This document shows positions 42,165 through 51,255 of a DNA stretch of 64,000 nt, in pieces; position 1 is the first letter of the stretch; each line of letters begins with the position of its first letter. A program made the translations under genes and the position numbers. Location of the stretch: the NCBI RefSeq assembly GCF_006346315.1, contig NZ_VDMR01000001.1, forward strand, positions 1 through 64,000, written 5' to 3'. The DNA is from Nocardioides litoris. Lineage in GTDB: Bacteria; Actinomycetota; Actinomycetes; Propionibacteriales; Nocardioidaceae. Below the pieces are notes generated by a model. That model was given only the letters and a program-made list of their open reading frames with translations. It was not told the DNA's origin and made no database searches.

Positions 42165-42965
42165 TCAGGCGGCCTTGGTGACCACGGTCTCGAGGCGGCC
42201 GCGGTCGTCGCCGCCGTCGCGGAACGACGTCGTGACGGCGGCGCGGCCCTCGAGCAGCACCTCGAGGTCGTGCACCTCGGAGGGGTTCCAGATGACGGTG
42301 TGGCCGTCGCGCTGCTCGATGTTCCACTGGTGCATGCCGAGGTAGTTCTGGAAGACGCCCTCGTTGACGTAGTGGTTGAGCAGCACGGCGCCGCCGGGCT
42401 TGACGACCCGCAGCATGCCCTCGAGCGCGGCGATCGGGTCGTAGTGGTGGTCGAGGGCGTTGCCGCAGTGCACCAGGTCGAAGGTGTCCTCGCCGAAGGT
42501 CTCAGCCAGCTGCTCGCCGTGGGCCGCGACCGTCCGGACCGGCGGGGTGACGCCGGCGTCGGCCAGGATCGCGTCGTAGTCGTCGGCCAGCGCGTCGCAG
42601 GCGGTGATCTCCAGGGCCCGGCGGGGGTGCACCTTGCCGAGCGGGGTCAGCGGGCCGGCGCCGACGTCGAGCAGGGTCACCGGCTCGCGGTCGGCGGGCA
42701 GGCGGTCGACGGCCTCGACGACGAAGGTGTCCTCGAGGGGCTGGGCGGGGTCGAGGAGGCCGCGCTCGTGGGCGTCGCGCAGCCACTGCTGGTCCCAGTG
42801 CGCCGACTCCCACGTCGCCCCGTCGGCCCAGACCTCGGTGGCCGAGCGGCGCTTGTTGCGGTGGGCGTAGAAGCGTCCGACCGCCGGCTGGACCACCCGG
42901 CGGACCGTGGGTTGCCGACCGACGCGGCGAGCGAGCTGGTGGAGGTTCTGCTTGGCGCTGGGCAC
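42165..42965 (-). CDS. SAM-dependent class I methyltransferase
   Basis: A 266-residue methyltransferase with motif I VTLLDVGAGPLTPLG near residue 105, ITACDALADDYDAIL (motif II), FDLVHCGNALDHHYDP (motif IV) and VVKPGGAVLLNHYVNEG. It lacks a membrane span. The first 70 residues are basic and helical and precede the Rossmann fold. In this setting it may methylate a sugar or a lipid-linked intermediate; the substrate is unknown. The GTG at 42965 is chosen as the farthest start not entering the divergent GNAT promoter, 76 bases away. Confidence 0.82.
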   Translation of the reverse strand: MPSAKQNLHQLARRVGRQPTVRRVVQPAVGRFYAHRNKRRSATEVWADGATWESAHWDQQWLRDAHERGLLDPAQPLEDTFVVEAVDRLPADREPVTLLDVGAGPLTPLGKVHPRRALEITACDALADDYDAILADAGVTPPVRTVAAHGEQLAETFGEDTFDLVHCGNALDHHYDPIAALEGMLRVVKPGGAVLLNHYVNEGVFQNYLGMHQWNIEQRDGHTVIWNPSEVHDLEVLLEGRAAVTTSFRDGGDDRGRLETVVTKAA

Positions 42966-43027
42966 CCCACCACCGTAGGTGACGGGTGAGCCCCGGGCGC
43001 CCCCGCGGGCGGCATCTTGCGGACACC

Positions 43028-43033
43028 TAGAGT
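43028..43033 (+). promoter_or_regulatory. Candidate -10 element of the second GNAT gene
   Basis: TAGAGT ends seven bases before GTG 43041 with no Shine-Dalgarno, which is leaderless spacing. This favours 43041 over the upstream TTG at 43017 and GTG at 43032, both of which would lie in or before the -10. Confidence 0.45.
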
Positions 43034-43040
43034 GTTGGTC

Positions 43041-44060
43041 GTGCCCGACCTCGCCGGCCCGGAGCCCGACGTCTGGGACGCCCTCGCGCTGCGTGCCCGC
43101 AACCTCTTCTCGACCCACGCCTGGGCCGCCACCTGGTGGGAGTCGTACGGCGACGGGGCGCGGCCGCAGGTCGTGGTCGACGACCCGGCGCGGCCCCGGG
43201 TGGTGCTGCCGCTGTGCACCCGCGGCCGGGTGCTGCGCCAGACCCGCTGGATCGGCCACGGCCCGGCCGACCTGCTCGGCCCGGTCTGCGACCCCGCCGA
43301 CGAGCCCCTGGCCGCCGACCTGCTCGCCCGCACGCTGGCCGACCGGGGCCTGCGCTCCGACGTGGTGCTGCTCGAGGACTGCGCCGACCGCGCGTCGTGG
43401 TGGGCCGAGGCCGCGCCGCGCACGGTCCGCACCGAGACCAGCCCCGTGCTGCGGCTGCCCGCCGGCGCGACCTGGGAGCAGTGGCTGGCCGGCAAGAGCC
43501 GCAACTTCCGCAGCCAGGTCTCGCGCAAGCCCAACGGCCTGCGCCGCGACCACGAGGTCGACGTCCGCCTGGCCACGGGCGAGACCCTCGAGGCCGACCT
43601 CGCCGCGCTCTTCGAGCTGCACGCCGCGCGCTGGGACCGCGACAGCGTGCTCCTCGACCCGCGCCAGCGCCGCTTCACCGAGGCCTTCGCCCGGGTGGCG
43701 CTCGACCGGGGCTGGCTGCGGCTGTGGACCCTCGACGTCGACGGCCGCCCGGCGGCCTCGGCGCTGACCTACCGCTTCGGCGACGACGTCTACCTCTACC
43801 AGCTCGGCCGCGACCCGGGGCTGGAGCGCGCGTCGGTCGGGTTCGTCCTGCTCGTCCACCTGGTGCGCGACGCGTTCGCGACCGGCGCCGTGGAGTTCCG
43901 GTTCCTGCGCGGCGACGAGGACTACAAGTCCCGCTTCGCCGACGGCGACGACCCGGTGCGCACCCTCGCGCTCCCGCGCACGCTGCGGGGCCGCGCGGCC
44001 ACCGCGGTCGCCGTGCGCCGCCGGCAGCGGGCCGCCGCGGCGGCGAGCGCCGGGGAGTGA
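43041..44060 (+). CDS. GNAT acyltransferase, BioF2/CelD-like (second copy)
   Basis: A 339-residue protein with the same double-GNAT plan as the gene at 39745 but distinct in sequence: LAGKSRNFRSQVSRKPNGL, FELHAARWDRDSVLLDPRQR, RLWTLDVDGRPAASALTYRF, LYQLGRDPGLERASVGFVLL and FRFLRGDEDYKSRFADG. The last two are typical of CelD/BcsL-like proteins found in exopolysaccharide clusters. It is monocistronic, divergent from the methyltransferase and convergent with the flippase gene (4-base gap). Alternative starts are 43017 (TTG) and 43032 (GTG). Confidence 0.85.
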   Translation: MPDLAGPEPDVWDALALRARNLFSTHAWAATWWESYGDGARPQVVVDDPARPRVVLPLCTRGRVLRQTRWIGHGPADLLGPVCDPADEPLAADLLARTLADRGLRSDVVLLEDCADRASWWAEAAPRTVRTETSPVLRLPAGATWEQWLAGKSRNFRSQVSRKPNGLRRDHEVDVRLATGETLEADLAALFELHAARWDRDSVLLDPRQRRFTEAFARVALDRGWLRLWTLDVDGRPAASALTYRFGDDVYLYQLGRDPGLERASVGFVLLVHLVRDAFATGAVEFRFLRGDEDYKSRFADGDDPVRTLALPRTLRGRAATAVAVRRRQRAAAAASAGE

Positions 44061-44064
44061 GGGC

Positions 44065-45519
44065 TCAGGCCCGCGCCCGCGCGGCCAGCCGGACGACGAC
44101 GGCGTACTGCTCAGGGGCGGCCTTGCGCACCAGCGCCAGCCACACGCCGAGGTAGACGACGCCACCGACGGCGATCTCCAGCAGCAGCGGGAACGGCGAG
44201 GCCCACAGCGCCCCCAGCAGCAGCACGGCCGCGATCGCGGCCCAGGCCAGCGGTGTCAGCAGGGCCGGCCGCTCGCCCCGCAGCACCATCGCCACGACGA
44301 GGATCGCCGCCTGCACGGCGTAGGAGACGGTGGTGGCCACGGCCGCCCCGACCACGCCGTGCGGCGGGATGAGGACGAGGTTGAGGACCAGGTTGCCGCC
44401 GAGGGCGACGGCGGCGGCGAGCAGCAGCTCGCGCGAGCGGCGCACCGCGAGCAGGGCGGAGCCGGCGAAGGTGGCCACGGCGATGAACAGCGGCGCCGGG
44501 GACAGCACGGCCAGCACGGTCGAGCCGTCCTCGGCGTACGTCGCCCCGAAGAGGAGCTCGAGCACGGCCCGGCCCTCGACCACGCAGACCACGACGAAGG
44601 GCAGGTAGGCGAAGGCGGCCACGGCCAGGGCACGCTCGAACCCGACGCGGCGGGTCTCCTGGCTGGCGTCGGCGCTCATCACCGGCAGCACCGCGTAGTT
44701 GATGGCGTAGGTGACGAAGAGGACCGTCTCGAGCACCCGGTAGGCGACGGAGTAGACCGCGACGGCCTCGGCGCCCTCGAGCGCGCCGAGGATGAGGACG
44801 TCGACGCGCATGAGCAGCATCAGCACCAGGCCGCTCAGGCCCAGGACGAAGGTGCCGTGCATCGCGCCCGCCATGTCGCGGCGGCTCAACGAGCGCATCG
44901 GGGCGTCGACCCCGAGGCGGCGCAGCGCGACCACGTGGGCGAGGTAGCCGGCGAAGGTGCCGACCAGGAAGCCGACGGCCACCGACACCGCGCTCGGGTC
45001 GACCACGAGCGCCACCAGCACCGCGACCGCGGTGGCCAGGCGCTGCAGGACCAGCGCGACGGAGATGCCGCCGGAGACCTGGCGCGCCGCGGCCGTGGAC
45101 CGGATGGTCGCGCTCCACTGCTCGGGGAACCCGGCCAGCAGCATGCAGCCCAGCACCACCCACGACCCGACCGAGGGCGACCCGGCCATCACGATGCCCG
45201 CGACCAGGAAGACCGGGGCCGCGACCGCGGTCTTCCACGCCTGCGTCGCGCGGTGCAGGCCGGGGAGCGCGCCGGGGTCGGCGGCGCCGTTGCGGGTCAG
45301 GCCCGAGTCGAAGCCCCACGACGCGAGCGCGCTCAGCACGAGCATCACCGTGAGGGCGTAGGAGACGGTGCCGAACTCCTCGGTGGGCAGGATGCGGGCC
45401 GCGGCGATCGTCCAGGCCAGGGTCGCGACCTTGCCGGCGATCTCGGAGATCGCCCGGACCGCGGCGTTGCGGGCGGCGCGGTGGGTGACCTCGCCGACCT
45501 CGTGCTGGACCTCAGCCAC
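44065..45519 (-). CDS. Oligosaccharide flippase, Wzx/MATE-like
   Basis: A 484-residue protein with 12-14 predicted membrane helices, belonging to the polysaccharide transporter (PST/MOP) superfamily. The N-terminal helix carries KVATLAWTIAAARILPTEEF, a Wzx-like start, and Arg/Asp occur within helices (LMRVDVLILGALEG), as in lipid-linked oligosaccharide flippases. It would move the undecaprenyl-linked repeat unit across the membrane. It is the last gene of a minus-strand EPS operon that starts at 52428 and overlaps the glycosyltransferase gene by eight bases. Confidence 0.88.
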   Translation of the reverse strand: MAEVQHEVGEVTHRAARNAAVRAISEIAGKVATLAWTIAAARILPTEEFGTVSYALTVMLVLSALASWGFDSGLTRNGAADPGALPGLHRATQAWKTAVAAPVFLVAGIVMAGSPSVGSWVVLGCMLLAGFPEQWSATIRSTAAARQVSGGISVALVLQRLATAVAVLVALVVDPSAVSVAVGFLVGTFAGYLAHVVALRRLGVDAPMRSLSRRDMAGAMHGTFVLGLSGLVLMLLMRVDVLILGALEGAEAVAVYSVAYRVLETVLFVTYAINYAVLPVMSADASQETRRVGFERALAVAAFAYLPFVVVCVVEGRAVLELLFGATYAEDGSTVLAVLSPAPLFIAVATFAGSALLAVRRSRELLLAAAVALGGNLVLNLVLIPPHGVVGAAVATTVSYAVQAAILVVAMVLRGERPALLTPLAWAAIAAVLLLGALWASPFPLLLEIAVGGVVYLGVWLALVRKAAPEQYAVVVRLAARARA

Positions 45520-47650
45520 GGTCGGCCTGCCGCTCGCGGAGGCGGGCGAGCACGCCGCGGGCGCACCCGACGGCCTTGGAGACGTCCTTGAGGGCGACGA
45601 CGACCGGCACCAGCGGCCAGGCGCCGGGGGTCACGTCGAGGTGGCGTCCGCGCACCGCCGGCAGCCCGACGTACGACGCCGCGGCGAGCGCGACCAGGGC
45701 GCGGGTGCGGGGGCCGCCGGCCAGGGCGAGGGCGGGGCCGACGAGGTAGGCGCCCCCGCGCACGGCGTCGCGGCCGACGAGCGCGGGGGAGCCGGCGCGG
45801 CCGCCCCACTCGCCGTAGGTGGCGTACATGCGGGCCATGTCGCGCAGCCGCCCGGTCTGCTCCCAGACGACCTCGGCGTCGAGGGCGAGGACGCTGGTGC
45901 CGCCGACGCGGCGCACGGCCTCGCCGAAGACGGCGTCCTCGGAGCTGCGCAGGGCCACGTCGAAGCCGCCGGCGCTGCGCCAGGCCGCGACCGTGCAGGC
46001 CATCGAGCGGCCGTCGAGGCGGTCGGCGGAGAAGGCGCGACCGGTGAGCTTCTGGGCCAGCAGCACCGCCGGGCTGCGGCGGCGGGCCTCGGCGACCGAG
46101 GGGAACAGCGCGACGCGGGCGGCGTCGCGGACCGGGTCGCCGGCGTCGACGTCGTACACGCCGACGACGAGGTCGACGGGGTCGGGCTCGGCGAAGGGGG
46201 CGCGCAGCGCGGCCAGCCAGGTGGGGGCGGGCTCGCAGCCGGCGTCGGTGCAGGCGACGTGGGCGTGGCGGGCCTGGGCGAAGCCGTGGTTGCGCGCAGC
46301 CGAGAGGTTGATCGCGGGGCCGCTCAGGCGACGGACCCGGTGGTCGCGGGCGGCCCAGGCGGCGATCTCCTCGGGGGTGCCGTCGGTCGAGCCGTCGTCG
46401 AGGAGGAGGTACTCGTCGTCGGGCCCGAGCTGGGGCAGCACGCGGGACACGACGGCGTCGACGTGCCCCTCCTCGTTGCGCAGGCAGGTCAGCACGGTCA
46501 TCGGCGGGCCGGCCAGGCCCGCACCGGGCCGGCCGGCCTCGCGGGCGAGGACGGCGACGACGCGGTCGGCCCAGGACGCGGTGTCGTGGTGCCCGGCGAC
46601 CACGCGGCGGCCGGCGGTGCCGCAGGCGGCCGCGACCCGGGGGTCGAGGAGCTCGCCGACGGCGCGGGCCACGGCGGCGGGGTCGTCGGTCGGGACGACC
46701 CGGCCCGCCTCGCGCGCCATCCGCTCGACCTCGGGGTTGCCCTCGGAGCCGATGAGGGGGGTTCCGGCGGCCAGTGCCTCGAGGGCGACGAGGGAGTAGC
46801 CCTCGCGCCCGAAATCGCCGCTGCGCCGGGTGAGCACCGCGACCGCGTCGAAGGCGGCAAGGTGGCGACCGGCGTCGGGCACCGGGTCGAGCAGGACGAG
46901 CCGGTCGGCGACCCCGGCCTCCGCAGCGAGCGCGGCGAGCCGAGCCCGCTCCTCGGGCTCGGTGGGGTCGTCGGGGCCGACGACGACGACCCGCCACGGC
47001 ACGTCGGGGCCACCGGCCTCGGCCAGGGCCCGCACGGCGGTGTCGATGCCCTTGTAGCCGACCAGCCGTCCGAGCAGGGCGACGGTCGGCACGTCGGCGG
47101 CGGGCAGGCCGTGCTCGCGCCAGAAGGCCCTGGCCGCGTCGCGGCCGGTCGGCTCGTGGGCCGGCCGCGGGGGTGCGACGAGCTCGACGTCGTCGCGCCC
47201 GGTGGCTTCGGCCACCGCGGCCGACAGGGCCAGCACCCGGTCGGCCAGGCGACCCAGCGGCCGCGCCAGCCGGCGGTCGAAGGAGTAGTCGTGCTTGGCC
47301 CACACCACCGGTACGCCGACCAGGCGAGCCGCGGGGACGGCCGCGGCCGCCGCCTTGACCCCGTTGGCCAGGACGACCTCGGCCCCGCTCGCCCGCAGGC
47401 GGCGCGCCAGGCCGAGGCCCCGGGCCGCGACGGCCCGTCCGCTGGAACCTGTGGGCAGGACCCGGACGGGCACGCCGGCGTGCTCGAGCGCGGCGCGGAA
47501 CGGGCCGTCGTCGAGCAGCCACACCTCCGGCGCCAGGCGGTCGGTGGTGGTGAGCAGGTCGAGGAGCCAGCGCTCGGAGCCGCCCAGGGTGGCCGACGCG
47601 GACACGGCGACGACCCTCAGGGGCTGGAGCGGGGCGAGCCGCGCGGTCAC
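45512..47650 (-). CDS. Bifunctional GT4-GT2 glycosyltransferase fusion
   Basis: A 712-residue protein with two glycosyltransferase domains in one frame. Residues 1-365 are a GT-B, GT4-type domain: SASATLGGSERWLLDLL (nucleotide-sugar loop), VALLGRLVGYKGIDT and GREGYSLVALEALAAGTP with the catalytic E-x7-E region. Residues from about 375 are a GT-A, GT2-type domain with TVLTCLRNEEGHVDAVVS, YLLLDDGSTDGTPEEI and ACTDAGCEP as DxD-like. The junction (LAREAGRPGAGLAGPPMTVL) has no stop or slip, so fusion seems genuine. It would add two sugars in sequence to the lipid-linked unit. The GTG start overlaps the ligase stop. Confidence 0.87.
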   Translation of the reverse strand: MTARLAPLQPLRVVAVSASATLGGSERWLLDLLTTTDRLAPEVWLLDDGPFRAALEHAGVPVRVLPTGSSGRAVAARGLGLARRLRASGAEVVLANGVKAAAAAVPAARLVGVPVVWAKHDYSFDRRLARPLGRLADRVLALSAAVAEATGRDDVELVAPPRPAHEPTGRDAARAFWREHGLPAADVPTVALLGRLVGYKGIDTAVRALAEAGGPDVPWRVVVVGPDDPTEPEERARLAALAAEAGVADRLVLLDPVPDAGRHLAAFDAVAVLTRRSGDFGREGYSLVALEALAAGTPLIGSEGNPEVERMAREAGRVVPTDDPAAVARAVGELLDPRVAAACGTAGRRVVAGHHDTASWADRVVAVLAREAGRPGAGLAGPPMTVLTCLRNEEGHVDAVVSRVLPQLGPDDEYLLLDDGSTDGTPEEIAAWAARDHRVRRLSGPAINLSAARNHGFAQARHAHVACTDAGCEPAPTWLAALRAPFAEPDPVDLVVGVYDVDAGDPVRDAARVALFPSVAEARRRSPAVLLAQKLTGRAFSADRLDGRSMACTVAAWRSAGGFDVALRSSEDAVFGEAVRRVGGTSVLALDAEVVWEQTGRLRDMARMYATYGEWGGRAGSPALVGRDAVRGGAYLVGPALALAGGPRTRALVALAAASYVGLPAVRGRHLDVTPGAWPLVPVVVALKDVSKAVGCARGVLARLRERQADRG

Positions 47651-49119
47651 GCGTCGGCCTCCTGTCGGTGACGGGCCGCCCCGGCCAGGGCGGCCGCGAG
47701 CAGGCTGAGGACGAGCCAGGTGGTGGTCAGGGCGGTGGGGTTGCGCAGCGGGTAGTCGAAGAAGCCGTGGCCGAGCACGACGACGAGGGCGGCGGTGAGC
47801 ACGCGCGGCAGCGGGTCGGACGTCGCGGTCGTGCGGGTGCGCACCAGCGCCGCGAGGCCGGCCACCAGGCACAGCAGCGCGGCCAGGCCGGGCAGGCCGT
47901 GCTCGACGGCGACGTTGAGCAGCAGGTTGTGGGCGTGCTCGACCTCGAGGAAGGTGCCGTCGGGCAGGGCGCCCTCGGCCGCGGCGGCGGTGTAGCCGCC
48001 CGGCCCCTGGCCGAGCACCGGGGACTCCTGGATGAGCCGGAAGGCCTGGCCCCAGATGATCGGGCGCTGGTCGTAGGGGTTGTCGCCCGTGGTGGCCAGC
48101 GAGCCCAGGCGGCCGACGACCTCGGCCGCGGGACCGACCCCGACCAGGCCGAGCAGGCCGACGACCGCGGCCACCACGGCTGTCGCCCGTCCGAGGGGAC
48201 GCCGGGCCCGGGGCACCAGGACGGCCAGCGCCACCAGCCCGACCACCGCCCCGACCCAGGCGCCGCGCGAGAGCGAGAGGCCGAGGGCGCCGAGCAGGAG
48301 CAGCGCGGCGACGGCACCACCGCGGCGTACGGCGGGTCGGTCGGCGGTGAGGGCGACGCCGGTGGCCAGCACGGCGAGCACCGCGGAGACGATGCCGAGC
48401 TCGTTGGGCTGGGCGAAGATGCCGAGGGCGCGGCCGGTGACGACCGAGCCGCCGTAGTAGGTCTCGGTGGGTCCGGCGTCGAGGAGCGCCGTGGCGGCGA
48501 TGACCCCGCCGGCGGCGACCAGCGACACGGTGACCGTGCGCAGCTGGGCGGGCGTGCGCACGGCGGTGGTGGTGGCGCAGGTGAGCAGCACCAGCAGCAC
48601 CAGCTGGACGTCGAGCCGGAACGCGACCTCGGCCTCGGGGGCCCGGGTCGTGCCGGCCAGGGCCAGCACGACGAACGCGGCCAGGGGCCCGGCCACCGGC
48701 CACGGCGGGAGCCGCAGGTCGAGCCGCAGGGCGGCCGGCACGAGCACCGCGACCGCGGCCAGCAGCGTGACGAGCTGCACCAGCTCGACGGGGCCGGCCT
48801 CGACCTGGCCGAGGGGGAGCGACAGCGCGCCCAGGGCCACGACGAGGTGGGGGGCACGGCGCGCCACGAGCACCAGCGCCACGAGGACGACGGGAGCCAC
48901 GACCGCGGCCGGCCCGGCCGTCGTCCCGGCCGTGGTGGTGACGACGCCGACGCCGCACCCGACGACCACCGCCACCGCGGCGGTGACGACGGCGCTGGGA
49001 CGCCGCGGCGGGCGCGCGCGGACGCCGGGCGGCGGAGGGGCGGTGAGGACCGGGGCCGTGGGCGCAGGGGTCCGGGCGCGCAGCAGGGCCGTGGTGGTCA
49101 CCGGGTCGGGTCGGGTCAT
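47647..49119 (-). CDS. O-antigen ligase/polymerase-like membrane protein
   Basis: A 490-residue protein with about 12 membrane helices and a periplasmic loop near residue 350. The Wzy_C/O-antigen-ligase hallmark is HAHNLLLNVAVEHGLPGL, preceded by SPVLGQGPGGYT. A long Ala/Pro/Thr-rich cytosolic N-terminus of about 55 residues precedes the first helix. It would polymerise or transfer the repeat unit in the EPS pathway. Start at the ATG 49119 gives the ATGA overlap with the deacetylase stop. Confidence 0.85.
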   Translation of the reverse strand: MTRPDPVTTTALLRARTPAPTAPVLTAPPPPGVRARPPRRPSAVVTAAVAVVVGCGVGVVTTTAGTTAGPAAVVAPVVLVALVLVARRAPHLVVALGALSLPLGQVEAGPVELVQLVTLLAAVAVLVPAALRLDLRLPPWPVAGPLAAFVVLALAGTTRAPEAEVAFRLDVQLVLLVLLTCATTTAVRTPAQLRTVTVSLVAAGGVIAATALLDAGPTETYYGGSVVTGRALGIFAQPNELGIVSAVLAVLATGVALTADRPAVRRGGAVAALLLLGALGLSLSRGAWVGAVVGLVALAVLVPRARRPLGRATAVVAAVVGLLGLVGVGPAAEVVGRLGSLATTGDNPYDQRPIIWGQAFRLIQESPVLGQGPGGYTAAAAEGALPDGTFLEVEHAHNLLLNVAVEHGLPGLAALLCLVAGLAALVRTRTTATSDPLPRVLTAALVVVLGHGFFDYPLRNPTALTTTWLVLSLLAAALAGAARHRQEADA

Positions 49120-49934
49120 CGAGACCGGTCGGAGGAGCGGGTCGCCACGGCACGGACGTGGCGACGGACGGCGGGCATGCGGTCCAGGGCGGTCCACCAC
49201 TTGCGGTAGTGGGGCAGCTGGACCTTGATCCGGAAGGAGGTGAGGGTGTCGGTGGCGTTGACGTCGACCCGGCTCACGGCGAGGCGACCGTGGTCGTCGA
49301 AGACCGAGAAGGCGACGTCGAACCCCGCCCGGGCGACCTCGGACCGGGCGGCCGGGTCGTGGGCGCCGAACGGGTAGGCGAAGGAGCGCAGCGGCGACCC
49401 GACGAGGTCGGCCAGCCGGTCGTGGGCGCCGACGACCTGGTGGGTCAGGTCGAGCGCCGAGCGGCCACGCATGTCGGTGTGGTCGGCGCCGTGGACGCCG
49501 AGCTCGACGTCGGTGCTCGTGTGCAGGTGCACGAGGGCGTCGGCGTCGAGCAGGCGCTCGTCCTTCGGCCGGGCCAGCCAGTGCGCGCTGTCGCCGACCA
49601 GGTGGGAGGGCACGTAGAGCACCGCGGGCACCCGCAGTCGCTCGAGCACGGGCAGCGCGAGGTCGAGCACCGAGGTGTAGCCGTCGTCGATGGTGACCAG
49701 GAAGGAGGGCCGGCCGGGGGCGCCGTGGCGGACGGCGCGCAGGTAGCCGTCGAGGTCGAGGGGCTGCCAGCCGCGGGAGAGCAGCCAGGACAGCTGGCGC
49801 TCGAGCTCGTCGACGCACACGAACAGGTTCTCCGGGTCGTCGGTCCGCCGCTCCCGGGTGAAGCCGTGGTACATCAGCACCAGGGGCGGGCGGCCGGCGC
49901 GGACCGGCGCGGGGCCGGGCCCGCGCTCAGGCAC
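49116..49934 (-). CDS. NodB-like polysaccharide deacetylase
   Basis: A 272-residue carbohydrate esterase family 4 enzyme. Catalytic motifs are visible: motif 1 FLVTIDDGYTSVLDLA (base Asp and metal Asp), motif 2 VELGVHGADHTDM (metal His pair in altered spacing), motif 3 SFAYPFGAHD and a C-terminal R/K-rich tail. No signal peptide is obvious, so action on a cytosolic or lipid-linked precursor is possible. It overlaps the Wzz-like gene by eight bases and the ligase gene by four. Confidence 0.86.
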   Translation of the reverse strand: MPERGPGPAPVRAGRPPLVLMYHGFTRERRTDDPENLFVCVDELERQLSWLLSRGWQPLDLDGYLRAVRHGAPGRPSFLVTIDDGYTSVLDLALPVLERLRVPAVLYVPSHLVGDSAHWLARPKDERLLDADALVHLHTSTDVELGVHGADHTDMRGRSALDLTHQVVGAHDRLADLVGSPLRSFAYPFGAHDPAARSEVARAGFDVAFSVFDDHGRLAVSRVDVNATDTLTSFRIKVQLPHYRKWWTALDRMPAVRRHVRAVATRSSDRSR

Positions 49935-51252
49935 GGTGGGGACCCGCGCCGGTGGCCGGGGCCTCGGCCTGGTCGCGGGAGGCGGCGTTGAGGACGAGGC
50001 CGCGCACCGGCACGCCGAGGCGGTCGAGCCGGGCGACGGTGCGCTCGAGGGCCTCGAGGGAGGAGCCGCGACGCACGACCACGACCGCCGACGCGGCGTG
50101 GGCGGTCACCAGCTCGGAGCTCTCGCCGGCGGCGAGCGGGGTGGTGTCGCACAGCACGACCTGCCAGCGGTCCTCGGCCTGCTTGAGGACCTCGGGGAGC
50201 CGGCGGTCGACCACGTCGTCGGGGGTCTCCTCGGGGCGGGCGGCGAGCACGCTCACCGGGCCCTCCTGCACGACGGCCTCGGCGAGCGTGGTGCGCTCGG
50301 CCAGCACGTCGTCGAGCACGAGGTCGGCGTCGACCTCCATGAGCGAGGTCAGGTGGGCGGCGTCGAGGTCGAGGTCGAGGACCAGCGTCGACTCGCCCCG
50401 GTCGCCCATGGTGCGGGCCATGAGGAAGGTCGCGGTGGTCGCCCCGGCCCCGACCTCGGTGCCGACGACGGCGACCGGGCCCGGCGGGACCGAGCCGGCC
50501 GAGGTCGTCCAGCCGCTGCGCAGGGTGCGGGCGGCCTGCAGGATCTCGCGGTCGTCGGCCAGGCGGCGCCGTGGCCAGGGGCCCACGAAAGGCGGCAGGT
50601 TGCCGAGCACGGGGGCGCCGGCGACCGCCGCGGCGTCGCCGCCGGTGGCGACCGACGGGCGGCGCAGCTCGAGGGCGCAGGCGGCACCCACGGCCGCGAG
50701 CGCCGCGGCGAGCAGGAGCGCGAGCTCGAGGAGGCGGGGCGAGGCCAGCGGGCCGGCGGGCTCGAGACGGGCGGTGGAGAGGACCTCGGTGTCGGAGAGC
50801 GGGTCGTCCTCGCCGAGCTGGACCGCGGTCTGCGCGGTCGCGGCGCACAGCGCGAGGGCCGACTCCCCGTTGGGGAGCGAGACCCGGATGGTGAGGGTGC
50901 CGGCGTCGGCGTCGACGGCCACCGAGGTCGCCCCGCGCACGGTGTCGCGCGTGAGGCCGGTGGTCTCGGCGAGCGCGGCCACGGTCTCGGTCGAGGTGAG
51001 CGAGACGGCGTAGCGGCCGAGGGCGAGGCGCACGCCGTCGGCGCTCACGGTGTCGGCGGACTCGGGGACGGCGCCGACGACGCTCGTCGCGTCGGACGGG
51101 ACGGGCCGGGTCTCGACGGCGGCGACGCCGACCAGCGCGGCCGGGACGAAGATCCCCACGACGACGAGCCACCGGAAGGCCAGGGCGTTGCGGAGCACGG
51201 CCAGCGCGCTGCGGGCGGGGCGCTCACCGGTGCTGCTGGGGTGGCCGGCCAC
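49927..51252 (-). CDS. Wzz/BY-kinase-like polysaccharide copolymerase lacking Walker A lysine
   Basis: A 441-residue protein. It has an N-terminal Wzz-type domain with a first membrane helix (FRWLVVVGIFVPAALVGV), an extracellular loop and a second helix near residue 170, then a CpsD-like P-loop domain from about 215. Where BY-kinases have GxGKT the sequence is VVGTEVGAGATTATF (near residue 264), so the ATP-binding Lys is missing; TLVLDLDLDAAHL corresponds to Walker A-prime and WQVVLCDTTPL to Walker B. A C-terminal tyrosine cluster is also absent. It therefore probably sets chain length as a pseudokinase. It overlaps the deacetylase gene by eight bases; the hydrolase gene upstream ends four bases before its start. 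Confidence 0.82.
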   Translation of the reverse strand: MAGHPSSTGERPARSALAVLRNALAFRWLVVVGIFVPAALVGVAAVETRPVPSDATSVVGAVPESADTVSADGVRLALGRYAVSLTSTETVAALAETTGLTRDTVRGATSVAVDADAGTLTIRVSLPNGESALALCAATAQTAVQLGEDDPLSDTEVLSTARLEPAGPLASPRLLELALLLAAALAAVGAACALELRRPSVATGGDAAAVAGAPVLGNLPPFVGPWPRRRLADDREILQAARTLRSGWTTSAGSVPPGPVAVVGTEVGAGATTATFLMARTMGDRGESTLVLDLDLDAAHLTSLMEVDADLVLDDVLAERTTLAEAVVQEGPVSVLAARPEETPDDVVDRRLPEVLKQAEDRWQVVLCDTTPLAAGESSELVTAHAASAVVVVRRGSSLEALERTVARLDRLGVPVRGLVLNAASRDQAEAPATGAGPHRA

Positions 51253-51255
51253 GGG

